From: Paenibacillus timonensis
Lineage (GTDB): Bacteria > Bacillota > Bacilli > Paenibacillales > Paenibacillaceae
Assembly (NCBI RefSeq): GCF_009725205.1
Contig: NZ_WNZY01000002.1
Coordinates: forward strand, 124,001-188,000
Direction: 5' to 3'
Length of the DNA: 64,000 nt
Below are positions 16,504 through 25,059 of this stretch, in pieces. The first letter of the stretch is position 1, and each line of letters opens with the position of its first letter. A model generated the notes under the pieces. It was not told the origin of the DNA, did not search any database, and saw nothing but the letters and a program-made list of their open reading frames with translations. Both the position numbers and the translations under genes were made by a program.

Positions 16504-17277
16504 ATGAGTGCCGGCAAGAAAACGCAACGGTTGGATAAAATTCTGGGAAATCTCGGTTATGGAACCCGATCGGAAATCAAAAAATACGTCAAACAAGGCC
16601 GAGTCGCGATCAACGGAGCGGTCGTAAAGGACAGCGGCATCCAGTGCGATCCTGGAACGGATGTGGTGGAGCTGGACGGGGAGCGGATTTTTTATCGGGA
16701 GTTTGTCTACTTGATGCTTCATAAACCGCCCGGTGTGATCTCAGCTACTGAGGATCGGCGGGAGAAAACCGTACTCGATTTGCTCCCGATGGATTTTCAA
16801 GTATTCTCGCCTTTCCCCGTCGGGCGACTGGACAAAGATACAGAGGGCCTACTGCTGCTGACTAACGATGGTCAGCTGGCCCATGACCTGTTATCCCCCC
16901 GCAAGCATGTACCCAAAACGTACGAGGCTGTCGTCCTCGGCCATGTGGGCGATGCGGAAGCCGCGAGCTTTCGGGAGGGCGTGGAGCTCGACGATGGCTA
17001 CGTCACCTTACCCGCCGAGCTAGAGGTGCTGGAACACGGAGCCGAAGCGGACGGAACTCGCATCTCCCGCATCCAACTGACCATCTCGGAGGGAAAATTC
17101 CACCAGGTCAAGCGGATGTTCGAATCCGTCGGTTCCCGGGTCACATACCTGAAGCGCCTGACGATGGGGCCTCTCCTTCTCGATGAGTCTCTGCCGCTCG
17201 GTGACTTCCGTGAGCTGACCGACTCCGAGCTGGAGTCGCTGCGCACGTACAAAGGCACTGGAGCTTCAAAAGGGTAA
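16504..17277 (+). CDS. RsuA/RluB-family rRNA pseudouridine synthase
   Basis: A 257-aa enzyme that isomerises a specific uridine in 16S or 23S rRNA. The N-terminal S4 domain (RLDKILGNLGYGTRSEIKKY) is followed by the catalytic domain with GRLDKDTEGLLLLTNDG, where the Asp is the nucleophile, and KFHQVKRMFESVG. GGAGGTGG inside the end of the upstream gene gives the ATG at 16504. Together with the adjacent methyltransferase it forms an rRNA modification pair. Single-site (RsuA) versus RluB specificity cannot be read from the sequence alone. Confidence 0.88.
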   Translation: MSAGKKTQRLDKILGNLGYGTRSEIKKYVKQGRVAINGAVVKDSGIQCDPGTDVVELDGERIFYREFVYLMLHKPPGVISATEDRREKTVLDLLPMDFQVFSPFPVGRLDKDTEGLLLLTNDGQLAHDLLSPRKHVPKTYEAVVLGHVGDAEAASFREGVELDDGYVTLPAELEVLEHGAEADGTRISRIQLTISEGKFHQVKRMFESVGSRVTYLKRLTMGPLLLDESLPLGDFRELTDSELESLRTYKGTGASKG

Positions 17278-17280
17278 CTA

Positions 17281-17760
17281 GCGATTCGCTCAACAGTGAG
17301 CGATTCCCGAAGGGAGAGCGCCGGGTTTGCTGGCATGAAGCCAAGCAGCACGTCGTAGCTCCAACTAATCAGCGGTTTGCGCAACAGTGAGCGATTCCCG
17401 AAGGGAGAGCGCCTTAACAGCACGAAGTTGAAGGATATAGGCCGAACGTTGCAGTCACCGCCATGCAGGCGCGCCCGAAGTAGAGCGTGCCCGTAGGGCG
17501 ACAAGCGGCTTGTAGCACGTTTGCCTGCACAGGTGAGCCGACAGAAGTAGGGATGAGCAACACGGTTTACCAGGTTGAACGGGAACGCCTAAAGTAAGAC
17601 GTACCCGAAGGGGGAAAAGCGTTCCACGAGCCAACTTAAGCGAATCCCCGCAGGGGAGAGCGTGCAGGAGCACCTCATGCACTCCCACGTTCCTCCCCTT
17701 TGCGGGAGACCAGAGGGCAGCAGGCCCTCGGGCCCCCTCCCTTACGGTAAGGGAGGGATG
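17281..17760. repeat. Array of short CCCGnAGGG hairpins and a 32-bp direct repeat
   Basis: A gene-free stretch. A 32-bp sequence at 17291-17322 recurs identically at 17382-17413 (91-bp period). Related short stem-loops recur: CCCGAAGGG (17306, 17397), GCCCGTAGGGC (17489), ACCCGAAGGGGG (17610) and TCCCCGCAGGGGA (17646). Near the end, CTCCCTTACGGTAAGGGAG forms a hairpin without a T-run. No open frame is supported on either strand. Its nature is unknown. Confidence 0.5.
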
Positions 17761-17791
17761 GGGAGGGTTGAGTCAAGAAAGGAGACCACAC

Positions 17792-18607
17792 ATGAAATAC
17801 AAACTGATCGCATTAGATGTAGACGGCACGCTGCTCACCGACGACCACGTGTTGACCCCGGGAACGATCGAGACGATTCGAGCCATCGCGGGGCAAGGCA
17901 CGGAGTTCGTGTTATGCACCGGCCGGGCTCCGCGGAGCTCGATTCCCTATATGCGCGAGCTTGGGTTGGAGGGCTATGTGATTAGCCATAACGGGGCAGC
18001 CACGGTGGATGTGCGGACCGAGGAGATCGTCCACGAATTCGCGTTGAATCCGCATGGACTTGAGCCGTATATGGAGTACTGCCGAAAGAATCACGTTCAT
18101 TTTGACGTCAATACCACCTTTGCGCTGTATGTGGAAAATGCGGCAGGGCTCACGAAGGAAGCGCTGGACATGTACCACAAATTTCTGATGGAACCGGAAG
18201 ATATGCCGGGTTGGGCCGATTTCAGCGAACCGATCGTGAAATTCACTGTCGCCGGCGAGATGGATCAGCTGGACCGCGTGTACTCGGATTGGAGCCAATG
18301 GACACAGGAATTCAATATGCTGCGCAGCGGCGACTTTTTCATCGATTTAATGCATAAAGAAGCTTCCAAAGGGGCAGCCCTGCAGAAGCTGGCAGAAAAG
18401 CGCGGAATCCCTGCCGAAAACGTCATGGCGATCGGCAATTATTATAATGACTTAACGATGCTCACCTATGCCGGGTTAGGCGTAGCTATGGACAATTCTC
18501 CGCTGGATGTGAAAGCGGCGGCCAATGCCGTGACCGCCTCAAACAACGAGGAAGGCGTGAGGCAAGCGCTGGTAAAGTATGTTCTAGGAGATGTTCCATC
18601 AGGGTGA
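17792..18607 (+). CDS. HAD-superfamily (Cof-type, IIB) phosphatase
   Basis: 271 aa. Motif I is DVDGTLLTDD at residues 8-17, motif II lies in VLCTGRAP, the conserved lysine is in KEASKGAAL, and motif IV is GNYYNDLTML. The C2B cap sits between motifs II and III. Family members dephosphorylate sugar phosphates or FMN-like substrates. AAAGGAG sits 8 nt before the ATG at 17792, so the longer reading from 17768 is not used. It overlaps the convergent MFS gene by 9 nt at the 3' ends. Confidence 0.88.
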   Translation: MKYKLIALDVDGTLLTDDHVLTPGTIETIRAIAGQGTEFVLCTGRAPRSSIPYMRELGLEGYVISHNGAATVDVRTEEIVHEFALNPHGLEPYMEYCRKNHVHFDVNTTFALYVENAAGLTKEALDMYHKFLMEPEDMPGWADFSEPIVKFTVAGEMDQLDRVYSDWSQWTQEFNMLRSGDFFIDLMHKEASKGAALQKLAEKRGIPAENVMAIGNYYNDLTMLTYAGLGVAMDNSPLDVKAAANAVTASNNEEGVRQALVKYVLGDVPSG

Positions 18608-19882
18608 GAGGGTGGTCTTCTTCTCGGTATCGGACAAGGAGTGCTCAAATGTTCTCGGACGGTGCAGCAGCCAGCCAAGGCTTACACTGAGACCGAGCAA
18701 AACGAGAAACAATCCTCCGGCGAGCCCCAACGTTCTAGGCGTTACTACTTCAAGCAAGAAACCGGCGGCGAGCATGGCGATACCCATCAAGGTATTTTGC
18801 AAGGTGGCCAATCCGCCGAAGAACCGTCCCTGCCATTCGGTTGGAATCAGCTGCATCAGAACCGTTTCGTTGCAGGCGTTGCCCACGCTAGTGATGATTG
18901 CCGATAAGGCTAACAGCAAAATGAGCAGGAGAAACGAAGGCGATTGACTGATCATCACTTGGAAAACCCCTTCGATCAACACGGTCAGGACAGCGGCTGT
19001 CCGCATATAGCGGGCCATTCTGCCGGTGAGTCCGGAGCCGATCAGCATCCCGGCACCCAGCGCTCCATAGAGTAATCCGATGCCGATATCTCCCATATGG
19101 AACACTTCGGTGGCGTATACGCTGATCAGTACATTAAAGATTCCATCCGCGATGGGCCAAACGGCAAACACGATCAACATGATCCGTAAAAAGAAGGATT
19201 GAGTGAGCAACCATCGGAGTACAGCGGTTTGGCGGGGCCCGAGCGTCGGCGCTGGCGTCGGCGTGTATATTAGCACGCCGGAATTGATCTCTGCGGCTGC
19301 CGACCGCTTGGCGGGATCAAGGCGGAGGAGCAGCAAGCCGGAGATCAGGAAGGACAACGCGTTGAGTACGAAAGACACCTGTCCGCCCACTACGGCAGCA
19401 AGGATACCCCCCGTGACAGATCCACCGATGAGCACGAAACCGACCATAGCCTGTTCCAGGCTATTCACCGCCAGCAGGTGATCTTGGCGTACAAGCCGGG
19501 GGATCAGCGACATGCGGGCTGGGGCGTAAATGGCCTCCCCTGCGGACAAGGCAAACGCGCTGACATAGATGATCCAGATATCCCCAGGATTGCGGACCAG
19601 TAGCGGGGTCAGCGCAAAAAACAAACGAATGACATCGGTGAAGATCATGATCGTTTTTTTGGAGAAACGGTCGGCGAGCAGCCCGCCGAGCGGTCCGAAG
19701 ACGAGGTATGGAAACAGGCGGAGCGCAAAGGTGATGCCGACGGCTAGACCTGAGCCGGTCAGCGATAATAGCAAGCCGAGGACGGCCACTTGGCTGAACC
19801 GGTCGCCGATGCCGTTGACCAGTCCGGCTGCAAACAGACGGCGGTAAGAGGGTTCCTGGCGTAGGATTCGTAAGGAATTCAT
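18599..19882 (-). CDS. MFS exporter (MFS_3 / EntS-like)
   Basis: A 427-aa, about 12-helix major facilitator protein. The loop between helices 2 and 3 reads GPLGGLLADRFSKKT, the family signature. No substrate can be read; relatives export drugs, siderophores or metabolites. Its upstream region (19933-19956) carries the same dyad that precedes the ArsR-DUF2087 gene next door, so the transporter is probably controlled by that regulator. Separate transcription is supported by the terminator at 19962-20000. Confidence 0.82.
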   Translation of the reverse strand: MNSLRILRQEPSYRRLFAAGLVNGIGDRFSQVAVLGLLLSLTGSGLAVGITFALRLFPYLVFGPLGGLLADRFSKKTIMIFTDVIRLFFALTPLLVRNPGDIWIIYVSAFALSAGEAIYAPARMSLIPRLVRQDHLLAVNSLEQAMVGFVLIGGSVTGGILAAVVGGQVSFVLNALSFLISGLLLLRLDPAKRSAAAEINSGVLIYTPTPAPTLGPRQTAVLRWLLTQSFFLRIMLIVFAVWPIADGIFNVLISVYATEVFHMGDIGIGLLYGALGAGMLIGSGLTGRMARYMRTAAVLTVLIEGVFQVMISQSPSFLLLILLLALSAIITSVGNACNETVLMQLIPTEWQGRFFGGLATLQNTLMGIAMLAAGFLLEVVTPRTLGLAGGLFLVLLGLSVSLGWLLHRPRTFEHSLSDTEKKTTLSP

Positions 19883-19932
19883 GGGATGAGATCACTCCTT
19901 TTCAGAGAAAACAACAGTAGTGTTATAACTAT

Positions 19933-19956
19933 CTAATTAAATGATCATCTAATTTA
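19933..19956 (-). promoter_or_regulatory. Operator of the MFS gene, shared with the arsR-type promoter
   Basis: On the minus strand this contains AATTAGATGATCATTTAATT, an AT-rich imperfect dyad around TGATCA. The same core, AATTAGATGATC, recurs at 20639-20650. A probable binding site of the ArsR-DUF2087 regulator. Confidence 0.6.
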
Positions 19957-19961
19957 GTGGG

Positions 19962-20000
19962 CAAAAAAAGGCAACGAGGCGATAAGCGATGCCTCATTGC
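19962..20000 (-). terminator. Terminator of the ArsR-type gene
   Basis: On the minus strand GCAATGAGGC / GCCTCGTTGC with a 10-nt loop, followed by a run of seven T after C. Confidence 0.75.
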
Positions 20001-20024
20001 TTGACCGGCACAATCCGCTAGCGA

Positions 20025-20609
20025 TTAGGATGAGCTTTTACCCCAAAGCTCCGGCGGGTTCAACTCGTAAATGTCATTTTCGCGGTACATGAAATGGTTC
20101 ATGATAAACTCGCGGCGAATCGTGGCGTAATCCTCGTGGTAATTCAGAATGTATTCGTTGATTTCTTTCTCTTTATACTTGCGGTGCGGTTCCAACCCCT
20201 TGACGAGGCGTTCAAGAACGATCAGCTTTTTCTTGCGTTGGGCCGGCAGATGCTTCAAAGTGCCGTTCTTGTTGAAGAAGTTGTCCAGCACCGCGGCTTT
20301 ACGCGCCGCTTCTTCGTGTTTGTCCTCGGCCGCTGGGAGCGCCTTGCCGATATTCAGGATCGCTTGAGCCTGAAGGGCAAGGCTTTTTTCGTTCAGATAA
20401 AAATAGATCGTATTCTTATCCCGGCGCTCGTACACCAAGTCGGCTTCTCGCAGCTTGGTCATGTGATGCGTGATCGTCGGCGGCGTGACCCCAAGTTTCC
20501 CCGCTAGGGCCTGACCATGGAGGGGGCCGTTCTGTAGCAGTGCGATAATGCGGATACGAGTGACATCGCCCACCGCTTTGTGGAAATTGACCAACCGGTC
20601 CAGCTGCAT
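20025..20609 (-). CDS. ArsR-type winged-helix regulator with DUF2087 domain
   Basis: 194 aa. Residues about 5-75 form an ArsR winged helix (GDVTRIRIIALLQNG ... TPPTITHHMTKLREADLV). Residues about 110-185 form a DUF2087 domain (FFNKNGTLKHLPAQRKKK ... HEDYATIRREFIM). No ArsR metal-site cysteine motif (ELCVCDL) is present, so it is not a classic metal sensor; the ligand is unknown. It sits beside an MFS exporter and the same operator core precedes both, suggesting an autoregulated resistance or efflux module. Confidence 0.85.
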   Translation of the reverse strand: MQLDRLVNFHKAVGDVTRIRIIALLQNGPLHGQALAGKLGVTPPTITHHMTKLREADLVYERRDKNTIYFYLNEKSLALQAQAILNIGKALPAAEDKHEEAARKAAVLDNFFNKNGTLKHLPAQRKKKLIVLERLVKGLEPHRKYKEKEINEYILNYHEDYATIRREFIMNHFMYRENDIYELNPPELWGKSSS

Positions 20610-20636
20610 TCTGATCCCTCACTAATTCGATATTTG

Positions 20637-20663
20637 TATAATTAGATGATCGTATTATTTCAT
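20637..20663 (-). promoter_or_regulatory. Operator of the ArsR-type gene
   Basis: Carries AATTAGATGATCGTATTATT, matching the dyad in front of the MFS exporter. It lies 28 nt upstream of the regulator's start codon, consistent with autoregulation. Confidence 0.6.
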
Positions 20664-20690
20664 GCGCTGGTTTCCTTTGTCAAGGGAGGC

Positions 20691-20735
20691 AAAAAAAATA
20701 GCGGTGGAATCCATGCAGGATTCCAGCCGCTTTTC
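20691..20735 (-). terminator. Terminator of the YjcZ-type gene
   Basis: On the minus strand GCGGCTGGAATCC / GGATTCCACCGC with a TGCAT loop, followed by TATTTTTTTT. Confidence 0.8.
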
Positions 20736-20750
20736 AGGCATGTCGTGGCA

Positions 20751-20846
20751 TTAAACTAAAAGGGTACGGGAAACGATAACGAGCAAGATGAACAGCACCA
20801 AAATAGCTCCCGTTGAAGTGAAGCCTCCTCCGTAGATTTCACCCAT
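20751..20846 (-). CDS. YjcZ-family small sporulation peptide (31 aa)
   Basis: The ATG at 20846 is preceded by GGGAGGAAT. The peptide has MGEIYGGGFTSTGAI, then a hydrophobic helix (LVLFILLVIVSRTLLV), the layout of YjcZ/YhdX-type peptides made during sporulation in bacilli. A terminator follows 16 nt after the stop. It supports an endospore-forming host. The exact role in the spore is unknown. Confidence 0.75.
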   Translation of the reverse strand: MGEIYGGGFTSTGAILVLFILLVIVSRTLLV

Positions 20847-20965
20847 TGTTATTCCTCCCTTACATCAGGATAGGTTTCCCGTTGATCACGAGATAGTGTA
20901 TTGTATGCTGCCTGGGAGGGCGCGGTCTGGACTAATGTCCACATTGGATAGATTGGGCGGGGTGC

Positions 20966-22399
20966 CTAATGCCGAAGGCCTTTGGGCAGGTGGTTCTTCA
21001 GCTGTCCGCCGCTGGCTTTGCCCCAGCCCAGCGGGTATTGGCCCTCGCCGCAGGCGAGGGTCACGAGGTGCCAGCCGCGTAACGTTGTTGGCACCTCCAG
21101 CATCTCGCCGCGCAGGAAGGCAGCGGCGAGGGGAGAATCCTCGCCGAGCGTCCATACTCGCGGGGCGGCTTCGGCGGCGTTAAGCGCCATAGCTAGCGCA
21201 TGAGCGGGCTCGAACCGGCCTTTGCGGACATCGCCGAGGTGCAGCCCGGCGCGTGGGACCTTCAGGCCGGTCAGGTGTTCCGCCGTTAGCGCCAAGCCGT
21301 CGCTAGCCGGCAGGAGGTATAGCGCCTCGCCGAACAGAAGCGGGGTGCCTCCGACGGGAAGTGAGAAAGCCGGGAGCTCGTCCGCCGCCCAAGCGCGGAA
21401 GCCTTCTAAGGCAGCAGCGGCGCTACGTTCCGCTGGGCTGGAGCGACCCCCACGGGCGGCACGTCCACGATCGCGCACATTGCTGCGTCCGGTGTCTGCG
21501 CGTCCGGCACTGCCGGGGTCCATCGTGCCGTCCTTTTCCGCATTATCCCGCTCAATCAGGGCGACGTAATGGCCTTCGCCCTGCTCACGGTGCGGCCAGA
21601 TTCGTTTCTCGGCGATCAGACGCAGGAAAGGATACGCCATCAGCAGGCGAGCGATGGTATCCTCGTTCTCTCGGCGATTAAACGTACAGGTAGAGTAGGC
21701 AAGGCGGCCGCCGGGTTTCAGCATCGCCACGGCGTCCTGCAGGATGTCCCACTGCCGTGCAGCGCATAACTCCACCGAATCCGGCGACCATTCGCGAATC
21801 GCCTCGGGATCCTTGCGGAACATGCCCTCGCCCGAGCAAGGAGCGTCCAGCATAATGCGATCGAAGGCGAGCGGAAAGCGGGCCGACAGTGCCGGCGGCG
21901 CTGCCTGTGTTACGACGGCGTTCCGGATGCCGAGGCGCTCGACGTTCTCTGCCAGGATTCGCGCCCGCTGCGGATGGATCTCATTGCTGATCAGCAGGCC
22001 TTGTCCGGCCATTTTTGCAGCGATTTGGGTCGTTTTTCCCCCGGGGGCGGCGGCCAGATCCAGCACCGTTTGACCGGGCTGCGGATCCAGCAGCTCCACG
22101 GCGGACATCGCGGACGGCTCTTGAATATAATAGAGTCCAGCGGCATGGTAGGGATGTTTGCCCGGCCGGGTCGACTCTTCGTAATAATAGCCCGTCCTGC
22201 ACCAAGGCACCGGACGCAAATCAAATAGCTCCGCGAGCTTGCTTGCTGCCGTAGAAGACGGGTTCATTTTCAGTGTATTCAGTCTCAGTCCGTAGGCGCG
22301 AGGGGCGGCATAGCTTGCGAGAAAGGCCTCCGCTTCGGCCGGGCCGAGCATGGCCGTCACCGCTTCCTGATAAGCGGCCGGCAGGGATGGAATGGTCAT
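20966..22399 (-). CDS. RsmF/NSUN-type rRNA cytosine-C5 methyltransferase (copy 2)
   Basis: A 477-aa paralogue of the gene at 14961, on the opposite strand about 4.5 kb away. It keeps both catalytic cysteines (DAPCSGEGMFRKD, YSTCTFNRREN) and the SAM motif AAAPGGKTTQIAAKM. The PUA-like C terminus (YPLGWGKASGG) is preserved. The linker at about residues 290-330 is Arg/Ser/Ala-rich and diverged. The two copies differ widely outside motifs, so this is an old duplication and they may modify different cytosines. Confidence 0.87.
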   Translation of the reverse strand: MTIPSLPAAYQEAVTAMLGPAEAEAFLASYAAPRAYGLRLNTLKMNPSSTAASKLAELFDLRPVPWCRTGYYYEESTRPGKHPYHAAGLYYIQEPSAMSAVELLDPQPGQTVLDLAAAPGGKTTQIAAKMAGQGLLISNEIHPQRARILAENVERLGIRNAVVTQAAPPALSARFPLAFDRIMLDAPCSGEGMFRKDPEAIREWSPDSVELCAARQWDILQDAVAMLKPGGRLAYSTCTFNRRENEDTIARLLMAYPFLRLIAEKRIWPHREQGEGHYVALIERDNAEKDGTMDPGSAGRADTGRSNVRDRGRAARGGRSSPAERSAAAALEGFRAWAADELPAFSLPVGGTPLLFGEALYLLPASDGLALTAEHLTGLKVPRAGLHLGDVRKGRFEPAHALAMALNAAEAAPRVWTLGEDSPLAAAFLRGEMLEVPTTLRGWHLVTLACGEGQYPLGWGKASGGQLKNHLPKGLRH

Positions 22400-22568
22400 G
22401 ATTGTTGCTGCTCCTTCCGAATGAACGGATTATCCGTCACTTCAGCAGTTTATCATATCGCTTTTTATTCTCAAAAGGGGAATGGATGTTCCTTCTTGCC
22501 TATGGCATAATGGAAAAAGAATCGGGTTTTATCGCACAATCGTAAACGACATGCAAAGGAGAACCTCA

Positions 22569-23690
22569 ATGAAACTGCTGCAGGCTTTATTTTTCCCGCC
22601 GGAACAGCCCGGGGGCGTATCGTCGATGATTCCGTACCTGCAAGACCGGTTTAATCCTCCCCATTGGGAGATGGAATTATTTTCTCTGCCGAAACGGATC
22701 CGTTCGAAGGGGAGCGATCCCGTTATTTTTCATACCTTTGATTGGCAGCAGTACGGGGAGAGCCCGATCGTGCAAAAATACGTTCAAACCTATCGCGACT
22801 ACTTGTGGTGGACGAAGCTTCGGTTGAAGCAGCCTTACGATGTAATCCATGCCCATCATCCGATCGCGGGACTGGCGATGAAGGAAGTGTTTCCGCAAAC
22901 CCCGGTCATCCAAAGCATTCACTCTAGTTATGAAAAAGAACTCATCTTGAACGGTCGCATCCGGGAGAACGGGCCGGAGCACCGGTTTCTTACTTCGCTG
23001 TACCGCGAGCTGGAGCATCGCGCCGACCGGATGTATACCGTTTCGCAATCTTTTGCCGATTACTTGACGCCTTATGTGGACGATGCCGCAGCCATCGGCA
23101 TTATTCCAAACGGGTTTGACGAGAAACGGTTTAAGCCGATCCCCCACGATAATGAAGTCGCCCAGTTGGTCACCGTCTGCCGCCTCGTGCCTGCCAAAGG
23201 GTTGGATACGTTGCTGCAGGCCTGCGCGGAGTTGAAAAGACGCGGACATAACTATGTGCTGCATATCATCGGCGACGGACCGATCCGCCAAGAGCTGGAG
23301 CAACTGGCGCAGCGTCTGGGCATTTATGATGAGACGATATTTTACGGGTACACGCTGCATCCGGAGGAATTCATGCCATTCTTTGATATTTTTGTGCTGC
23401 CGTCGCGGGCGGAAGCCTTCGGTTCGGTGTTCGCCGAAGCGGCGCTCTGCAGCTTAGCGCTCGTCGGGACGGAGATCGGCGGGATTGCCGAGCAAATCGA
23501 GGACGGCGTGAACGGTCTCCTGGTCCCGCCTGAAGATTCGAAAGCTTTGGCCGTAGCGCTGGAGAAGGTCATCATGGATCCGGATTACCGCTATCAGCTG
23601 GCCCGCAGCGGGTCGGAGAAAGCCAAAGCCCAATACTCGTTAAACCGGGTTGTACATGAATTGAAGAAGCTGTACTTGCAATTCAAATAA
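22569..23690 (+). CDS. Family 4 glycosyltransferase
   Basis: 373 aa with a GT-B fold: N-terminal EQPGGVSSMIPYL, HAHHPIAG, then the nucleotide-sugar half with VCRLVPAKGLDTLLQA, IIGDGPIRQELE, and the EX7E-type motif around PSRAEAFGSVFAEAALC. It uses a retaining mechanism by family; donor and acceptor are unknown. The ATG at 22569 has AAAGGAG upstream; the reading from 22482 is not supported by a ribosome site. YhaO follows 19 nt later. Confidence 0.85.
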   Translation: MKLLQALFFPPEQPGGVSSMIPYLQDRFNPPHWEMELFSLPKRIRSKGSDPVIFHTFDWQQYGESPIVQKYVQTYRDYLWWTKLRLKQPYDVIHAHHPIAGLAMKEVFPQTPVIQSIHSSYEKELILNGRIRENGPEHRFLTSLYRELEHRADRMYTVSQSFADYLTPYVDDAAAIGIIPNGFDEKRFKPIPHDNEVAQLVTVCRLVPAKGLDTLLQACAELKRRGHNYVLHIIGDGPIRQELEQLAQRLGIYDETIFYGYTLHPEEFMPFFDIFVLPSRAEAFGSVFAEAALCSLALVGTEIGGIAEQIEDGVNGLLVPPEDSKALAVALEKVIMDPDYRYQLARSGSEKAKAQYSLNRVVHELKKLYLQFK

Positions 23691-23709
23691 GGAAAGAGTT
23701 GTTGCACGA

Positions 23710-25059
23710 ATGAAAGCCTTTCGTTTTCTTCACGCGGCCGATTTGCATCTGGATACCCCCTTTTCGGGGATGTCCGGCGTGCCGGATCGGCTGCGCGGGT
23801 TATTGAGGGAATCCACTTTCGCCGCCTTTGACCGGTTGGTCCGGCTTGCGATTGAGGAAGCCGTCGACTTTGTCGTGATCAGCGGGGATATCTATGATGC
23901 TTCGGACTCCTCACTGCGTGCGCAGCTACGCTTGCGCGAAGGCTGGGACAAGCTGGGGGAGCATGGCATCCCGGTCTATATGATTCGTGGGAACCATGAT
24001 CCCTTATCTGGTAGACGGCTAAGATTGGCGCTGCCTGGGCATGTTTATGAGTTTGGTCCCCGCGCGGAAAGCGTCACCGCAGTAAGGCGGCACGATGGGG
24101 AGCCGGTAGCGGTGCTGACCGGGACTTCTTATCCGACTCCGGCAGTACATGATAACCTGGCGTTGCAGTATCGGCGCGAGCCGGGTTCGGTGCTCTATCA
24201 CATCGGGCTGCTGCATGGAAACGTGGACGGTCAAGAGGGGCATGACGCTTACGCACCGTGCTCGCTCCGCGATCTAGAGGCCTCGGGTTACGACTATTGG
24301 GCGCTGGGTCATATCCATAAGCGGCAGATTCTTTGCGAGTCGCCGTGGGTGGTGTACCCTGGCAACATTCAAGGTCGCAGCCTCAAGGAGACCGGCCCGA
24401 AGGGCTGTTATCTTGTAGATGTGGCGGAGAACGGGGAAACTCGGTTAACGTTTCGGAGACTTGATCAAGTGCTATGGATGGAAAGCCGACTTTCGATTGA
24501 CGGGTTGACCACCGAAGAAGCTTGGAAGGGAAGCGTAGAAGAATGGCTGGACGAGCTGCGGGAAGCCGAGCCTGGACGAATCACGGTGGCTCGTCTCACG
24601 TTCACCGGACGGGGACCGCTGCATACGCTGCTGCAGTCCGGGCCGGAAGCAGCCGAGCTGCTGCAAGAATTGCGGCGCAAGGAAAGCAGACGGCTCGAGG
24701 AAGCCGGCTTCGCTGCGGCGGATGCGGGGGGCTTGATGCCAGGGGAAGGGATCGTTTGGCCGGCAGGCTTCAAGCTCGAGACCGGGGTGGAGCTGGATCG
24801 CGAGGGCCTAATGGCGGAGGACAGCTTCCTCGGCGAGCTATTTCGACTGGGTGAGCGAACGTCGGCGGAACCCGAATATGTGGATGAACTAGTTCGTGCT
24901 GCGCTGGCACCGCTCTCGGACAATCGTCAACTGCGGCGGCTGCTGCAGGAGCAGGATCCGGAGGCCAAGCAGGACCTGCTGCGACGGGCTGAAGAACTGG
25001 CGGCTGCCCTGCTGAACGAGGATACGCCGTTTCCGCGAGAAGGGAGAGGGGCTTCATGA
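23710..25059 (+). CDS. YhaO-type metallophosphoesterase / DNA nuclease (SbcD-like)
   Basis: 449 aa. The calcineurin-like domain has HAADLHLDTPF, SGDIYDAS, RGNHDP and GHIHKRQ, the five metal-binding motifs of Mre11/SbcD nucleases. The C-terminal half is a helical partner-binding region. It overlaps the next gene by 4 nt (ATGA), as the yhaO-yhaN pair does in bacilli. The two probably form an Mre11-Rad50-like complex acting on DNA ends; this is inferred from family and coupling. Confidence 0.87.
   Translation: MKAFRFLHAADLHLDTPFSGMSGVPDRLRGLLRESTFAAFDRLVRLAIEEAVDFVVISGDIYDASDSSLRAQLRLREGWDKLGEHGIPVYMIRGNHDPLSGRRLRLALPGHVYEFGPRAESVTAVRRHDGEPVAVLTGTSYPTPAVHDNLALQYRREPGSVLYHIGLLHGNVDGQEGHDAYAPCSLRDLEASGYDYWALGHIHKRQILCESPWVVYPGNIQGRSLKETGPKGCYLVDVAENGETRLTFRRLDQVLWMESRLSIDGLTTEEAWKGSVEEWLDELREAEPGRITVARLTFTGRGPLHTLLQSGPEAAELLQELRRKESRRLEEAGFAAADAGGLMPGEGIVWPAGFKLETGVELDREGLMAEDSFLGELFRLGERTSAEPEYVDELVRAALAPLSDNRQLRRLLQEQDPEAKQDLLRRAEELAAALLNEDTPFPREGRGAS

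Noticed and set aside
17281..17760. A CRISPR array
   Set aside because: Only two identical 32-bp repeats exist, other units are degenerate hairpins with irregular spacing, and no cas genes are in the window.
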